Source of the DNA: Taenia hydatigena | Taxonomy: Eukaryota; Platyhelminthes; Cestoda; Cyclophyllidea; Taeniidae | Reading direction: 5' to 3' | NCBI GenBank assembly: GCA_036345935.2 | Contig: JADWOT020000002.1 | Coordinates: 17,434,723-17,498,722 of the forward strand | Length of the DNA stretch: 64,000 bases | Notes under the pieces: generated by a model | Told to the model about the DNA's origin: nothing | The model's input: only the letters and a program-made list of their open reading frames with translations | Databases searched by the model: none | Translations under genes and position numbers: made by a program | Shown: piece by piece, positions 1-12,100 of the stretch | How positions within the stretch are numbered: position 1 is the stretch's first letter | How the letters are laid out: every line of letters begins with the position of its first letter

Positions 1-3000
1 TTATTTTTATACTAATAGGCTTAGATTTAGTTCTCGGTTTTCTGCTAGCATAATTTTAATGTGGCGCATAACGCAAGACCCCAATAACCATGTAAGCGTA
101 GGTTCAGTTCACCCATGGGTTAGTGTTTGTGTTTGGCTCCGAGCCAAAGGGATGGCGCCACAGCGACTTGAAAATGTTTGCTTGAAAGTCTACAGATGAC
201 TTTTTGCACTGGAATTAGGTCGTCCAACTTTCCAGACACGTGATGCTCAAGCAAAAGACATTTTGCAAGCATATGTTAAATGAAAAGCTGTAACAGCATA
301 GGGTAGAAATTGGGGTTTTACTGCAGCCAGTCTTTGTGATACCGTATTAAATAAACCAATAAAATGCAGGCAGACTTCCAGACCTCCACCACCTTCACTG
401 CTGGAGGAAGCCAATCTTTTGAGGGGGAGAAATTGTTTTGGACGGACATGTCAGAGCATCCATGTCGCCATGGATGGAAGTCTGCGGCTGTGCATTAACT
501 GCATGAAACTTGAAGTAGTAGCGGGAAGGAATGCTTCCTCGTCGCTCCATGGAAACCATTTGTTAGATCTTTGAGTGGTTACTCTTTACGGGCAATACTG
601 AGAATTAACCTTTGAAAACAAAGCAAGTTCAAACCTCAATAATTCTAATCAATAAGTTCTTTCTATATTCGTCTTAGCAACATCAATGAGGCTCAGTTAC
701 TCGTTTGAAAGGACCCAACCCTTACATGCTTCTACAGACCACACGCAGTCTTCTTTATGCCATGTGATTGGTATGGTTGCGGCACTACCACGGATGCTCA
801 GCATCGATGCGACGAGTAACTTTCCGGTCCAACGGTTTGATTAAAAATCTGCATACGCTTAAAAAGACTCGATTTATGGATGGACGAAATGACAAGGACT
901 CCTTTATGCAGGCCATTTTCACTTTAAGCATTTGATTTCAATTTGGTTTTGAGCACCCAAAAATTGACTACCATTTTCAAAGTTCAAGTCGATTTGCATT
1001 CAAGTGCATGTTGCAAAATTTGAGACACTGGGGAATCAAATGCCTAAAAAATAGCGTGAAAACAATGCAACAAATGCTCCTTATAATAAAGCGGTTCGTG
1101 TTTGCTCGCTTTCTCGAGGAACCGGTAGTTTTACATCTAATAGGCTGCCGAGATCGACAAACAACTATTGACTTATTCATTTTAGCGTCTTAAACTGAAA
1201 TTTATTGCATTTATTTTTCATTTAAATAACTATTGCTCACAATACTTCCGCATGCGCAATGTATGTTAGGTGCAATTGGCAAGAACGAGCATATTGTATG
1301 ATGTGAATGGGAGGCTGCATGAAGTTAGGCACTCAATGTCAGTGATAACTTTCTGGACACCAAAAGCACATTCGTTAGTTGTGTTTTAATGCAAAGTGGT
1401 TCCACAAAGCAAAACATGGAAGAGCTTTCAAAGCTTACATTACTTCCTCACGCTGTGTTTTCTCAGTGCTTCCACCCATAGATATGCTGCAGGAGAACCT
1501 TAATCACAAAGTCTGATAATTTGCCTAAATGCCCTCACTTTAATTTTAGATTTGTCTTAATTCAAGAAGCTGATCTATTATGATCGCGTTAAAATTTAGT
1601 CGACTAAAAGCACAGGTGAGGCAGCGTAGGCTGCGGATGAAGTGGGATTCATGAAGCTAGTAAAAATCGTCGTCCGTATGCCAACCAGCACCGCAATTAT
1701 GAGGGATGGCCTTGGCACTGATGCATGTTTGTGCCCTCATTCGGATTTATATCGTTAGGGGCACTCCTTTAAAAATGAGGAGCGTGCATTATTTATGCCC
1801 GACTTCGGTACTGAGTGCCATGTAACTCAGCTCTGCGAGATCAGCACACTCCAGCATGCATCCACGGTGCTACATGGGCTTTGCAGTAAAAGCGTGGATT
1901 TGTGCACGCAGTGTGAGATTTTGCAAGCTCCAAGTGAGCGAAGCGTCCTGATTTTGAACCATCAGCATGCTAGCGCAGTACTTGGACTACAAAATGCGAA
2001 GTTCGGCGCTGGAACAACCTACGCGCTGAATGAAATTATGATTATTCTCAATTCGCTGACAAACAAACAGCACCTCAAAGAGAACAAGCATTTGAACCGT
2101 TGCGTTTGGACCGAAAGACGTGATGAGAAGTGGAGCGCAATCTGTGCACACCCATGTGGCTAAAATCTCAACAAATATTTGAAGAGCATTGAGTATGTGA
2201 CGTGATGTGGCAAGATGAACAGCAGTAAAGTAGAGATTGAAGACACGACCAAGACGCATGTTGTAGAGACTTCTGAATGTCGATCTGTGGTCAGTGAAAA
2301 TCCGTCTTGAATCTGTTTAACGCGCGTGACCTATAACACTGCGCACGCGACTCCATCTAGAGTGTTTATAAATTGATGCCAGGCATAATGTTGAAGGTGG
2401 GGAAGGCCGTAAGCCTAATGAGACAAAAGTGTCGACTGACGGAATGGACATTGCTCACCTCTCTAAAATCACGTGGTATCATTTTTATGAAGTAACCAAC
2501 TCCCTTTCCACGCTTCACCATGCTTTTGCACGTATATTCTAGATTATACTTCGATTCAAATCCCCCAAACAATCCACATCTGGTTACAGCATACAATAAA
2601 TGTAAGTGACGTCTGACTGTGTTGGCCGTTGATTAGTCCAGAGCCACAGTCACACCTTATAGTAAGTTCGTTACCGACGCGATCATCCGATTGGGCCCCT
2701 GATCTGCAAGCTAACAAGGGAATCTCGAATGATGTAGTAATAGCTGAATGCGAACGAAATTGGAAACGATTGATTGAAATTAGTAATGCACACACGGAAG
2801 TTGGCAGTAATGACATCTCGAAGACTGTATTTGGGCTATTTGGCTAATAATATCGAATCCCTTCTCATTTGTCGACTTCTCGGGGCGGATTTCCTGGGTG
2901 ATTGACACCAGGTTTCACTTCGCACTTTAGCTTTCAGTAGAACTGGCTAAGAATACAAGAGGGAGACTGTTCAAAGGTAACTTCATAAGTGCTGCGTACA

Positions 3001-3071
3001 TTGAAAGTAGCACATCTCCTCCTTCAGTCCAAAGCAAGCCGCCCATCTCTTAGGACATTTAACATTTAATG
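1..3071. other. Unassigned DNA, no supported gene
   Basis: No reading frame here resembles a known protein. The longest, 122 codons at 1,795-2,163 on the plus strand, has no recognisable domain, and a frame of that length is expected by chance in a window this large. No RNA gene or clear repeat was recognised. It is probably intergenic or intronic DNA. Confidence 0.5.
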
Positions 3072-3290
3072 CATGGATATCCTGTTTAGAGTAAATCAAA
3101 GTTGGATCCTGTCATGGCACTGTTTGAATGAATAGCAGTGCCTTTATACTGTCTCAGGTCCACAAACATTTACGCCATTTGCAATACAAAGTCTAGAGGA
3201 CAGGGTTCTTTTAAAAATGCATTTTTTATCTGACCACATTGAAGAGAACACTCTCACCTCACCATTCAGGGTCATTTTAACAAATGACGG
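3072..3290 (+). repeat. Dispersed repeat B, copy 1
   Basis: This segment aligns by eye along its whole length with 5,286-5,510 in the same orientation. Shared landmarks, in order, are ATCCTGTTTAGAGT, TAGCAGTG, ACTGTCTCAG, a GGTTCTT-type block, and a final ACAAATG. The copies differ by many substitutions and small indels, so the duplication is old. Similarity may continue weakly about 45 bp further. No terminal inverted repeats or coding capacity were seen. It could be a fragment of an old transposable element. Confidence 0.7.
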
Positions 3291-5285
3291 TAATTTTTCT
3301 CGACCGTCGATTGCGGCATTTGCAAATGATTGCGTTTACTTCTACAGCGATGCGCAGAGCACTGTTTTGTCAATCCCTTAGCAATTTTATTGAATGTGCA
3401 AAGGGAGCGAAAACGTATTTGGCAGCTCAAAATTTGTGATTAGTCTACGGTAAGTCGTCACTTTACAGCTGTTTAATCATTATTGAACCCCACCAGTTTA
3501 GCTCTTTGATGGCCTAGAAACAAATTTTTAACGCAAATCACATTAGTAGTGCGAATGACATTTCGGATGAGCTGATTAACCACTCAAACTAGGATAGACA
3601 TTCAACGCCTATCGGCGTTAATTAAACACTTAATGCGATGTAATCTTTATCCCTCCTCTCCACCTCCTCCTCCTCTTCTTTGCATCTAGTCCAAGTGCGA
3701 TGAAATTGACTGCTCTGAGGTATTTTTATTGTCTTTGACAAAACAGTGGACTGATGGCGTGTTACTAAGGGGCTGTAGGAGGACCTCTGCCGACGTCATG
3801 GAATCAGGCCGCTCCTTAAGGAAGAAATTTGGGTTGTATTTCCACCCTGGGCCTTAAAGAAACCCTGCCTTAAGCCTCAGGGAAGTGAGACCGAAAAAGT
3901 AAAGCAAACGCAGTGAATTGAAGAACTTCGGCTGATGCATTCCAGCATTCAATGACCCAATTGAGGACTGTTTCATTTCTTCTGCCTTCATCCGTCCACT
4001 CTTCCATGCATTAATTCGTGCATTACAGCCAAATGTAAGTGGAAGCAGACTTTGTATCTACCATGTCTCTGAGCATATAAATTCAATGAGCAGAGGGAAT
4101 AGACTGCTGGCATGTGCTGGAGGCCAGACCACCCGACCAGAGCCGAAACCGACAATCAAACAAACAAAGTATTAAAACAGCATCTCAACGAATGCTGACC
4201 TCCACTCATAATGTCACGGAACTTGATTAGGTTAGACACGGCAATCAATGCGGTCAAATGCATTGATTACAAGGACGTCGCGCTTTACCTACCACTTCCT
4301 CATCTCCATTTATGCAGATGCATTAGGCCACAGAGATACCACTTAGTACACATGAATGCATGTCCTGTATGAAAATAATGTTGATGTTCAGCAAGACATG
4401 AGCCTTATTTTCTCTATCAACTAGTTTTAATGTTAGCACTACACAGGTGTCACTTAACCAATTTCATTTATCCTAAATGCCATGTTCATCAATAAATATT
4501 TTATGGTATCACACATTATTGTACGCCACCTTGTCGGTCTTACACGCATTTACACAACAACTGCAAGTGAATCCCCAACTTCTGCTGTGTTTGCTAGTGA
4601 AAGTGTGCTTTGTTTAGAAGAGCGTCTGAGGAGACCATAAGCGCTTCGTTGTAAGACAAAATTAAGTAAAAGTTTCACCAAAATCGCTTCATGTGGCAAT
4701 TGAAATCAAGTAGACAGATTAGCCTTCGAAGGAATCCTCGTCTTGAACAGTTGTGTTCTTGACCTTGCGTTCGAATTCAGTACATTTACCAACACAAGCA
4801 GGAGGTAATCTCTGGTGCCATCTCGTTGTATGTCTATTGACAGTAAAGCAAACAATGATATGTGCCAATGCTTTGGCGCTTCAGCATATTTGAATGAGGA
4901 GAAAATACATGTTGACAATCACAATGTGGGATGTTCTAGGAACAGCGCATAAGTACCTCACTCACAACAAACTGAAGCGCTGCTTGTCATGGAACTGGCT
5001 CATAGCATAAAATGGTAACATCTCTTCAAGCTTTCCTTGGAGAGTGTCAGAAGGGCAACTTACGATACACAGTTATTAGACAAATGAATTTTCAATGAGT
5101 TCTAAAGAACGGAGAACTTACTTTGTTGATTAACGTTAAAAGTGGGTAACCGAAAGATTTGGCCAAGCTGAAGCTACTAAGATTCAATCTATTACTGTAT
5201 GCATCAACCAGGACATTTTTGAGTTTAAAACGTGGTAGACAAAGTGACTTACATGGCAACACTACAAAGCCTGTCACACTTGGTA
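3291..5285. other. Unassigned DNA between the two copies of repeat B
   Basis: Nothing with a recognisable product was found. A pyrimidine-rich run rich in CTC and CTT triplets lies at about 3,652-3,685. Short CAAA repeats occur near 4,157-4,167. Open frames are below 75 codons and unremarkable. Confidence 0.5.
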
Positions 5286-5510
5286 CATGGTTATCCTGTT
5301 TAGAGTGATAAAAAATTTGGGTCCTGCCTTGACAGCGTTTGCATGGATAGCAGTGTCTTCACAATGAAAATCTAACTACTGTCTCAGATCCACAGACAGT
5401 TACGTCGCAAATTCGAGGCAATAGAGTTCTTGTGAAAGTGCATTGTTGATTTGACCCTATTTAAGGGAACATCCACACCGTATCATTCTAGGTCAACTCA
5501 ACAAATGGCA
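5286..5510 (+). repeat. Dispersed repeat B, copy 2
   Basis: This is the partner of 3,072-3,290, about 2.2 kb downstream in direct orientation. It has the same order of landmark words: TATCCTGTTTAGAGT, GGATAGCAGTG, ACTGTCTCAG, AGAGTTCTT and CAACAAATG. Divergence is high but the copies stay collinear. With only two copies visible, a dispersed element and a local duplication cannot be told apart. Confidence 0.7.
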
Positions 5511-5815
5511 TTTAGTCGGCCCGACTTCAAATTTCGATATTTGCGCAACCTGCAATCTTTGAGTGTGGCTAAATAGCAGCCATGTGACCCTTCACACACA
5601 ATGGCGAAGTTGAGGTCAATCAGTTCCACAAGGCGACGACCAACTGGCGTCCTAATCAAGCAAGTGCATAGGGCAGCATTAACAGTAGCGACGGTTCGTT
5701 GCATTCCGGCTCTATGAGGAATTTTTTTCGCGAACACTCTTTAGGACAAAGGGCAAGATATTTTGTCGTCTACTGTCAATGTCATGCTGCCAAACACTAT
5801 ACGTGCATAGGGCAG

Positions 5816-5834
5816 CACAAACAAACAAACAAAC
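5816..5834 (+). repeat. Short (ACAA)n microsatellite
   Basis: A run of about four and a half ACAA units follows GGCAGC and precedes CCATATG. It is too short to be notable on its own. Confidence 0.8.
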
Positions 5835-5974
5835 CATATGCAATAGTTTTAAAGTGGAAAGGCCTGGGGATGTAAAAAGACGACTCGATAGCTGTAATGG
5901 TAAGCGCACTAATGATACTCTGGCCTCAGGCACCGCAAAAGAACAGCGTTCACTGTAAAATCAGACAGAAGCAT

Positions 5975-5980
5975 TTTATT
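5975..5980 (-). other. Candidate poly(A) signal for the cupin gene
   Basis: The plus strand reads TTTATT, which is AATAAA on the minus strand. It lies about 375-660 nt downstream of the possible stop codons of the minus-strand cupin gene, a plausible position for its 3' end. The hexamer is common in AT-rich DNA, so this is only a candidate. Confidence 0.3.
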
Positions 5981-6355
5981 GCCACTCCATCGTTAACAAC
6001 AGGGCCGCCTTCTCCCATGACCTCAAGCACTCTTGCCCTTCCTCGCCCCCCAAGCCAGACGAGTATTACACGTGGGGAGCTCAAGTTGCCGACATTCAGA
6101 GACAAGCTACGATTGCTATCTCATTGATGCCAGAACAGTATGCCTATTCGATGAGAGTGAATGCATTCATGATCCATTGACACACTCGAAGTGAGTAAGT
6201 AGGGCAAACGCCAACATTATGGACCACCTATTCTCCTCCTTGCATAACCTCAACAACTCAATCGATCTCATCTGCATCAGTCATCTACTCTTACACAAAC
6301 ATCCACATTCTGAACCCAATGCGCGCAAAGAAGTGTAGCCATCAGCAAAATAAAA

Positions 6356-7153
6356 TCAAGATCTAGCCAACGCACATACTAAGCACAACTCACTGCAATC
6401 CAATTTCACAGCCGCCAACTGTTCCACAAATTGCTCTCTCAATTCTTTTGCCGCACGACCCACCGCTCGCTCCTCGTTCCGTCTACACACGCCATCTCCA
6501 CCCTTCAACCACCTGCGCAGAACAAATTTCACTCCCTCCTCCGCGTTCACATCCTACACAAGCGTCGGTGTCATCAACAGTCACAACTACCCAACTTACT
6601 ATATAGAGAATATCAGCTGCATTCCTTGGATTATTGTGCGTAGACAGCAGCAGTTCGCGGAATTGAATACTTCCCCTGTTCTTCGGCTTCTTCGATTTCA
6701 GTGCCTAGAAGGATAAGGTGTGAGCAGAAGAGGGCATACTTTAAGAAGGCATTCCCCACATTTCTCAACCAATACGGGCGCACGGTTGATAATGCACAGG
6801 ACAATGGCATAGGAGGTCTTGCATCCGGAGAGCTTTTCACGGTGTTTGTATTGATGAGGAATGTACGCTACATCACCAGATGCAAAAATGCCCTCCAGCT
6901 CACTCTCCGCTTCCTCATTTCTCGGCGAATATACGTTGATTTCGAGGGACCCCTCCATCACAACAATAAACATATCGCCAGGTGGTGCAATGCGGCCGCC
7001 GGAGAAGTTGACGAGAGGCACGACGAATTCTTTATTTACAAAAGTTACAACCGAGTACAGAGGACCGTTGATAATCTCCTCAAGGAAGCCAAGGTGCACA
7101 GCAAATTTGTTGTTGAAACGCTCTGGGAGGAGGATCCGAAAGCTTGAGCCCAT
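6356..7153 (-). CDS. CENP-C/Mif2-like cupin-domain protein (partial gene model)
   Basis: The main exon opens at 7,153 and reads in one frame to a stop at 6,698. It encodes a beta-rich domain. After residue 50 come an SGG turn, then APPGDMFIVVMEGSLEINV (56-74), then FASGDVAYIPHQYKHRE (90-106), then a hydrophobic strand YAIVLCII (115-122). This order (D-x-hydrophobic-V-x-x-G-x-L/V, then S-G-D-x-x-Y/F-V/I-P, then a last strand) matches the cupin fold that dimerises CENP-C/Mif2, the inner-kinetochore scaffold on centromeric chromatin. Metal-binding histidines of enzymatic cupins are not evident. The exon start directly follows a pyrimidine-rich stretch ending TTCTAG, a good splice acceptor, so upstream exons carrying the rest of CENP-C may lie above 7,153. 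At the 3' side a short intron may end at TTCTAG (acceptor at about 6,705). Its donor could be GTATGC (35 nt intron), GTATTG (71 nt) or GTGCGC (79 nt), giving different tails. With the first two, a further 46-nt intron starting GTAAGT would keep the frame open to a stop at 6,356. Another cupin protein remains possible. Confidence 0.5.
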
Positions 7154-8502
7154 CTAGAAAGGGATGGGGTGAGAAAGAAGGATGTGATATCCAGAAAATG
7201 CCAGTAAATGGCGTGAAGGAAAATACACCTCAACGAGTGCCTTTCTGCATGGGGTTGGTTAACCTCTCCTCCCTGTCTGCTGTGGATTCATAGCGTAGAT
7301 CGAAGCACGAATGAGCACAGTGAGACTAGCAAGGTTAGAGCGCCATCAATGAACAAAATTAAAATAAAGTGAACCCACGATGCAACGAGTAGATTGGCGT
7401 TAGTTGAAAATGCTCCCTTCCCACCTCATCTTCTCGCCCCTTGAACCCTAATCCAGCATGGGTTATGCAAAAACAGCCATCCATCGTGGATCAGGAATAA
7501 AGGAAAGGGTGATCGAGGTGATCAAAGCTGACAGCAGCACTAACTGAGAGGTGTCTTTAAATGAGATTAACAAAAGGGTCAATTTTAGCCTACGGCTAGG
7601 ATTAGAAATATTGAGTAATTACAATGGACTAAAGTGGCTCTACAATGGTGGAATAAAAAAATTTACTCAAGGGTGGACAGAGACACCACATACGCAAAAA
7701 CAAGAAACAAAATAAACTTCCTTTGAAATGGGAAATATGTGAAAGCAAAGCATTTTTCCACCAATCATGGCACGGCAGCGCGAAATTCTACGAAGTGACC
7801 AAATGAGTTTTTGCAGTTGCACTCCTACAAGTTTCCTTGACTTCAGGGACATAGTGACCCGCATTTGTAAAACACGCCAGGACGAATCACACATTTCAGG
7901 CTCAATCTACAGGATTACAAAACGCGAGCATTAAAAGAAAACATTCAGGAACTGAGTTGCAAGCCAGGTTTCAGGAAACTACACTTCCACAGTAACTCAA
8001 ATTAGATAAGTAGAACGTAAGAATTTCATGCAGCTGCTAGTGCCATCACTAGTCGCCAAATTTCGAGTATGCAAAGAGCCAAACATCAAGGCAAGCTACC
8101 TCTTACGAAACACACACAACACACCTAAAGATGCATAAAAGCTGCTATCCAATGGATTTTAGCGAAAGCAAACACACCTAAGCAAATTCGGCTCAATCCA
8201 TCATCCCTCGTGCACTGAGCATATCCCATTACCACCTCACCAGCTGTAGTCTAACAAAGACACTTCCACGGGATACAGCATTCATAAACACAAAAAGGGT
8301 GTCAAAAACAGCTCACCTCAATTTCATTCCAAACAATCCATCGGTAGGCGCGACACAAATAACCTATTTTGCTCTGCGCCAGGAATCGGAACAATTTCCA
8401 CGTCACGTTCACAATGCAGCTCTTCCTCAGCTAGAGCTTAACCAGAGTCCAGTTGCAAGACTTCTCTCGATGTACGGTTAGTCTTTTTCATACAAAAGGT
8501 GA
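7154..8502. other. Probable upstream part or intron of the cupin gene; no exon confirmed
   Basis: A splice-acceptor-like tract ends at 7,154 on the minus strand. A possible donor (GAG followed by GTGTAT) 75 bp upstream would give an intron near the short sizes known in flatworms. However, the frame leading into that donor has a TAA 33 nt earlier, so no exon is claimed. Nothing resembling the CENP-C signature motif was found by eye. Confidence 0.3.
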
Positions 8503-8573
8503 GCTTTGGTGGTCTAATGGATTAGAGGCGGTTTCCGGAACCTGGACTTGTAGGTTAAAGTTCTGCTTAGGAT
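8503..8573 (+). tRNA. Degenerate tRNA-Arg(CCG)-like sequence, pseudogene or SINE head
   Basis: The internal promoter layout of a tRNA is visible. TGGTCTAATGG at 8,510-8,520 fits the A box, and GGTTAAAGTTC at 8,553-8,563 resembles the B box with two mismatches. The 43-nt spacing is typical. Between them TTCCGGA (8,533-8,539) forms a canonical seven-base anticodon loop with anticodon CCG, flanked by a short GGT/ACC stem. The D-arm TCTAATGGATTAG is typical of eukaryotic arginine tRNAs. The T stem can form with wobble pairs, but the T loop lacks TTC and the two acceptor strands do not pair. It is therefore not a functional tRNA. It may be a tRNA pseudogene or the 5' part of a tRNA-derived SINE. 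Confidence 0.6.
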
Positions 8574-8709
8574 GAGCTTCTTTTGGTGCACTCATCTATG
8601 GACTATGGAGATGGACGTTGAGTCGTCAGCAATTCTCCAAATTTACGCTTTTACCTCGTCGGTGTAAGGCAAAAATAGGAAAAAAGAGAAGTAAAAGGTG
8701 ATTACTTTA

Positions 8710-9150
8710 CCTGTTGCCTTTATTATATAAATGCAAATAATAGTTGCACTGATTCCTTACCACACTTCTTGGTTCGCTCCTTGAAGGTGTCAGTAGGTAA
8801 CATATTATATCTTACCATTCTTGGACTAACTGCCACCTTCATGTACTTTATTTTGTGCAGCCCAGAATCAACAAAACAATCATTTTGTATGAAGTACTTA
8901 TCCCTGGGAATTTTATTCATGTATGTCCCTCAAATCCAGCCCAGTTTAGCTCCTTCTTGCAGAAGTTAAAATCATCTACTTAAACGGGTGGTCGGCAGTG
9001 TGAATTTGTTTTCGTCGTAATATTCTTTGAAGCTTCTTTCAACCGTCATATGATTCATCACAGTTCGGAGCTATGAGTACACAAAAACAGCCACCCTGTT
9101 ACTTAGTAGAGCAAAAAAGCCGGAAAACTTGGTGCATGTGTGAAACTCTG
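8710..9150 (+). repeat. Dispersed repeat family A, copy 1
   Basis: Aligned by eye with the reverse complement of the 12.7-13.1 kb copy and with 18.3-18.7 kb. Landmarks in order are TTATATAAATGCAA near the start, ACCATTCTTGG near 8,813, TTTTCGTCGTAA then TTCTTTGAAGCTTC (about 9,009-9,037), and TATGATTCATCACAGTT after that. The open frame at 8,769-8,969 belongs to the repeat and has no recognisable product. The copy is well diverged from the others. Confidence 0.6.
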
Positions 9151-12100
9151 TCAAAGAATCCTTTCTAGCTCCTTAATCAGGTGTTATGCTGAAACAAGCG
9201 TATTGTAATTGGCATCCATATATTCACAGAATAAACGGTTTTGATGCAAAACACAAGATTATAATAAGGAGACACAAAAGTTAATTAATCCACAACGTTA
9301 TAGACACTAGGTTGCACATAGAATAGCGTGGCATGAGCAGCCTTTTTTGAAAATTTCCTTGTGCATTTTACAATTACTTGGCTTATTTAGATGATAAAGC
9401 GTCCAGTTTGCTTCAGCCATGCCTGGATATTCAAAAGCCTGTTGAACTGCACCAAGACTCCAGAAACGAACTAGCAATCCAACTGCGCAAAGTTGCATGA
9501 GCCAGGTGACCAATCGCTTTTACCAAACAGAAAATTACACTACTAGGCAAGGCCACGTACAGTAATGGATTTGTTTTTTCAGACCGCATGGCATATTTCA
9601 TCGTCTGCGGTTAATCCATACACCATCGATATCCACATCATACGAATTTGGCTTAAACAATTAGGGCTGTTCCGCCATTGTTGTGAGAACTACCTTCTCT
9701 TAACGCCTGACTGGCCGCGTTACCATAAACTCATCGAGCCAGATCAATGCACCAGAAATAGTGCGAACATGATTTTGTTGTTCTGCAGTGGCATTATTCG
9801 GAGTTACTATGCTATTTAATGACCCATTGCAGTTCAGTTTGTACTCGTCTGAGTTCAAGCATTAAAATGCTTTGCCATGCTAACTTTAATCCTCGGCCTT
9901 CATGGGCTTAGCTGTTCACTCTCCTTGTACTGCATAGACAACTTTCGGTCATCAGCCATTCTGGCAGTTTTATTTCTCACATCCCTTGTCAACTACTTGT
10001 TGCAAAGCTCAAATGATATTTTTCACCTCTCTTGCTCTTTTTGTAATGTGAACGCAGTTAAGTTTTTACAACAAATATTGAAACGCGAAATTGCGACTTT
10101 CGCATATCGTATTTTCTTCTCTCCCATCGATCACACTCTTCCTCGATTTCTTCGAATTTACATTGTATTTTTGATGCCTCATAATCCGGCTGAGCCTGAT
10201 ATCACAGAGTAATCACCTACCTGTGCTCAACAAGCTAACGGCCCAGAGGAGGTTTCTTGCAATAAATCTAACCATCGCAGTTGATTAACGGAGATTTGTT
10301 ACACTTCTTTTTATTCTCTCTTACCTCTCTAAATCAAGGAACATATGATACAAACAATATTTAAACGCCCTTCAGATCTATCTTTGGTCTTTGAAATTTT
10401 GATAGTTATGATTACATCGTACAATCCTTCTCTGTACCCTACAAGGTGCAAGGCATTCATCTCCTACTAACTACAAACCTCTACGAATTCCGATGTGCTT
10501 ATTTTTCTCCAGCCTAGTCATAATGGGTCTATTCACGTACGTTGCAATTGTTGGCGAATAAGGAGAGTCAAGCGTGGGAATTTGATTTATTGCAACATTC
10601 TTAGAAGGTACTTTGAACTCATCATAGGATCCATCTTGGTTCACATGCCTTGATTAAGCACATCAGCTCACCTGTCACCAGTTTTGGTAAAAGTAATGAG
10701 AGAGGTTTCATATAATTTGTAAACTCTGCTTTTACGGCATTCATTAGCTTCGTCTTAATTCGTCAATCTCCTGGCTCTACAGTAACAAATTTTATCATAG
10801 GATCAATGTATGTTAGATTACCTATCGAGGCCACAAGGAAAAGTGGGCGGGATTTCAAAGTAAACTGGGAGGCTAGGCAGACTAGTCTTACCATGCATGT
10901 TTTACGTAGTGCGAGCATGGCTATTCTAGGCTGGCTGTAGAATTAGATGTCATTGTTTTTACGAGAGTGAGCCGATCATTTGGCTGCTTTTCACTAACAG
11001 GTTGTGTAAAATGAGGCGAACAAGGCTTAGATAGAGTCATTAGGTAGTCTGGGTTTCTCCACGTCGCTACTTCAGTAGGACAAAAGAAATGAGGAGATGA
11101 TCATCTAACGCCTTAAGTTTGCACAAAATTTGTCTTATCACTTGCCAGAAACAGGAAGTCTGTGACAAGCAGACTATGATGATGATGTTGAGATGCATTC
11201 TGAATGTGGAACGATTGGCTACGAGACCGAAAATGACCAGGGACCTCGAGATGTTCCATAAGTAACCGGTAACAATAATTCAAACTTTGAATACTAAAGG
11301 GCTCGATCCGGGCGTATGTCATAAATGAGGACAAAGCTGTTGGTTGAAGAAGAAGGAGGACGTTGAGCCATCATGCATCTAGTGCATTTGCATCCGCAAC
11401 TCATGACTCTTAGCATAGGAGCCAAAAAGATGCCCTATGTTCAAACTTTCAGTCAGTACTACCACCTACGGTATATGCTGGACATGTGAATTAACATCCT
11501 CGATGTTATGCACTGTAAAGCGCAACTGTAAGTCCGGTTAGCTATGAAGCGCTCTTACTTTTGTTTTGAATATCCACGTAGGTATTTCTACGTAGTCGCA
11601 TGCTTAGCTTTGGATTAGTAGTTACCATATTACAAAGGTCTGCCTCTTAACCGCCTCAATTTCTATTAACTGATGCTCAAATTCTATTCAAAACAATGCA
11701 TCTTTACTTAATGCACTAAAGTAGAATTAACTTTGGAAGACGCGTATGATTGGCTGAGGCGTTAGCTTCCACAGGAACTCATCAATAGGCCATTCCGTAT
11801 TGATGTGAGGAAAATGAAAATTAGCAAAAGCGTTGTCAAGGCGAATGCAAACCTCCATTTGTATCGTAGGCTGTAAATGCTGCTGCGCACTGACTAAAAC
11901 ACAAGCGATGGCATATCTTGCGCCTCATAAACAGCAAATTTTACTTGTGATTTGTGTTTTGCATCAAAAAGTGCTTTCTTTGGTAATATTGAGATGCCCA
12001 TTGCTATGCACTCGACCAAATATGGCACGCAGCTAACGGGATAGAAAGGATTCCTTGGCAAAGAATCGAATTATAACATCAAGGCTTTTCAATGGTTTCG

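Noticed and set aside
1795..2163. 122-codon plus-strand frame
   Set aside because: No known motif, no splice sites or conserved pattern. Length is compatible with chance in 64 kb read in six frames.
6701..7147. 148-codon plus-strand frame opposite the cupin exon
   Set aside because: It begins at a non-ATG codon by the plus-strand sequence and is antisense to a recognisable cupin domain, and its own translation has no motif. It is a shadow of the real exon.
8317..8430. Possible 114-bp minus-strand exon between TCTAG and GTGAGC
   Set aside because: Two different frames are equally open over it and neither peptide is recognisable or fits CENP-C, so there is no coding evidence.
8875..8893. CATTTTGTATG resembling the end of a flatworm spliced leader
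   Set aside because: Only a short tail matches and no donor or snRNA-like downstream structure follows; it lies within repeat family A.
9877..10212. 111-codon hydrophobic frame that looks like a membrane protein
   Set aside because: The strand is T-rich, which yields Leu/Phe/Ser-rich frames by chance. No loop or motif structure and no splice signals were found.
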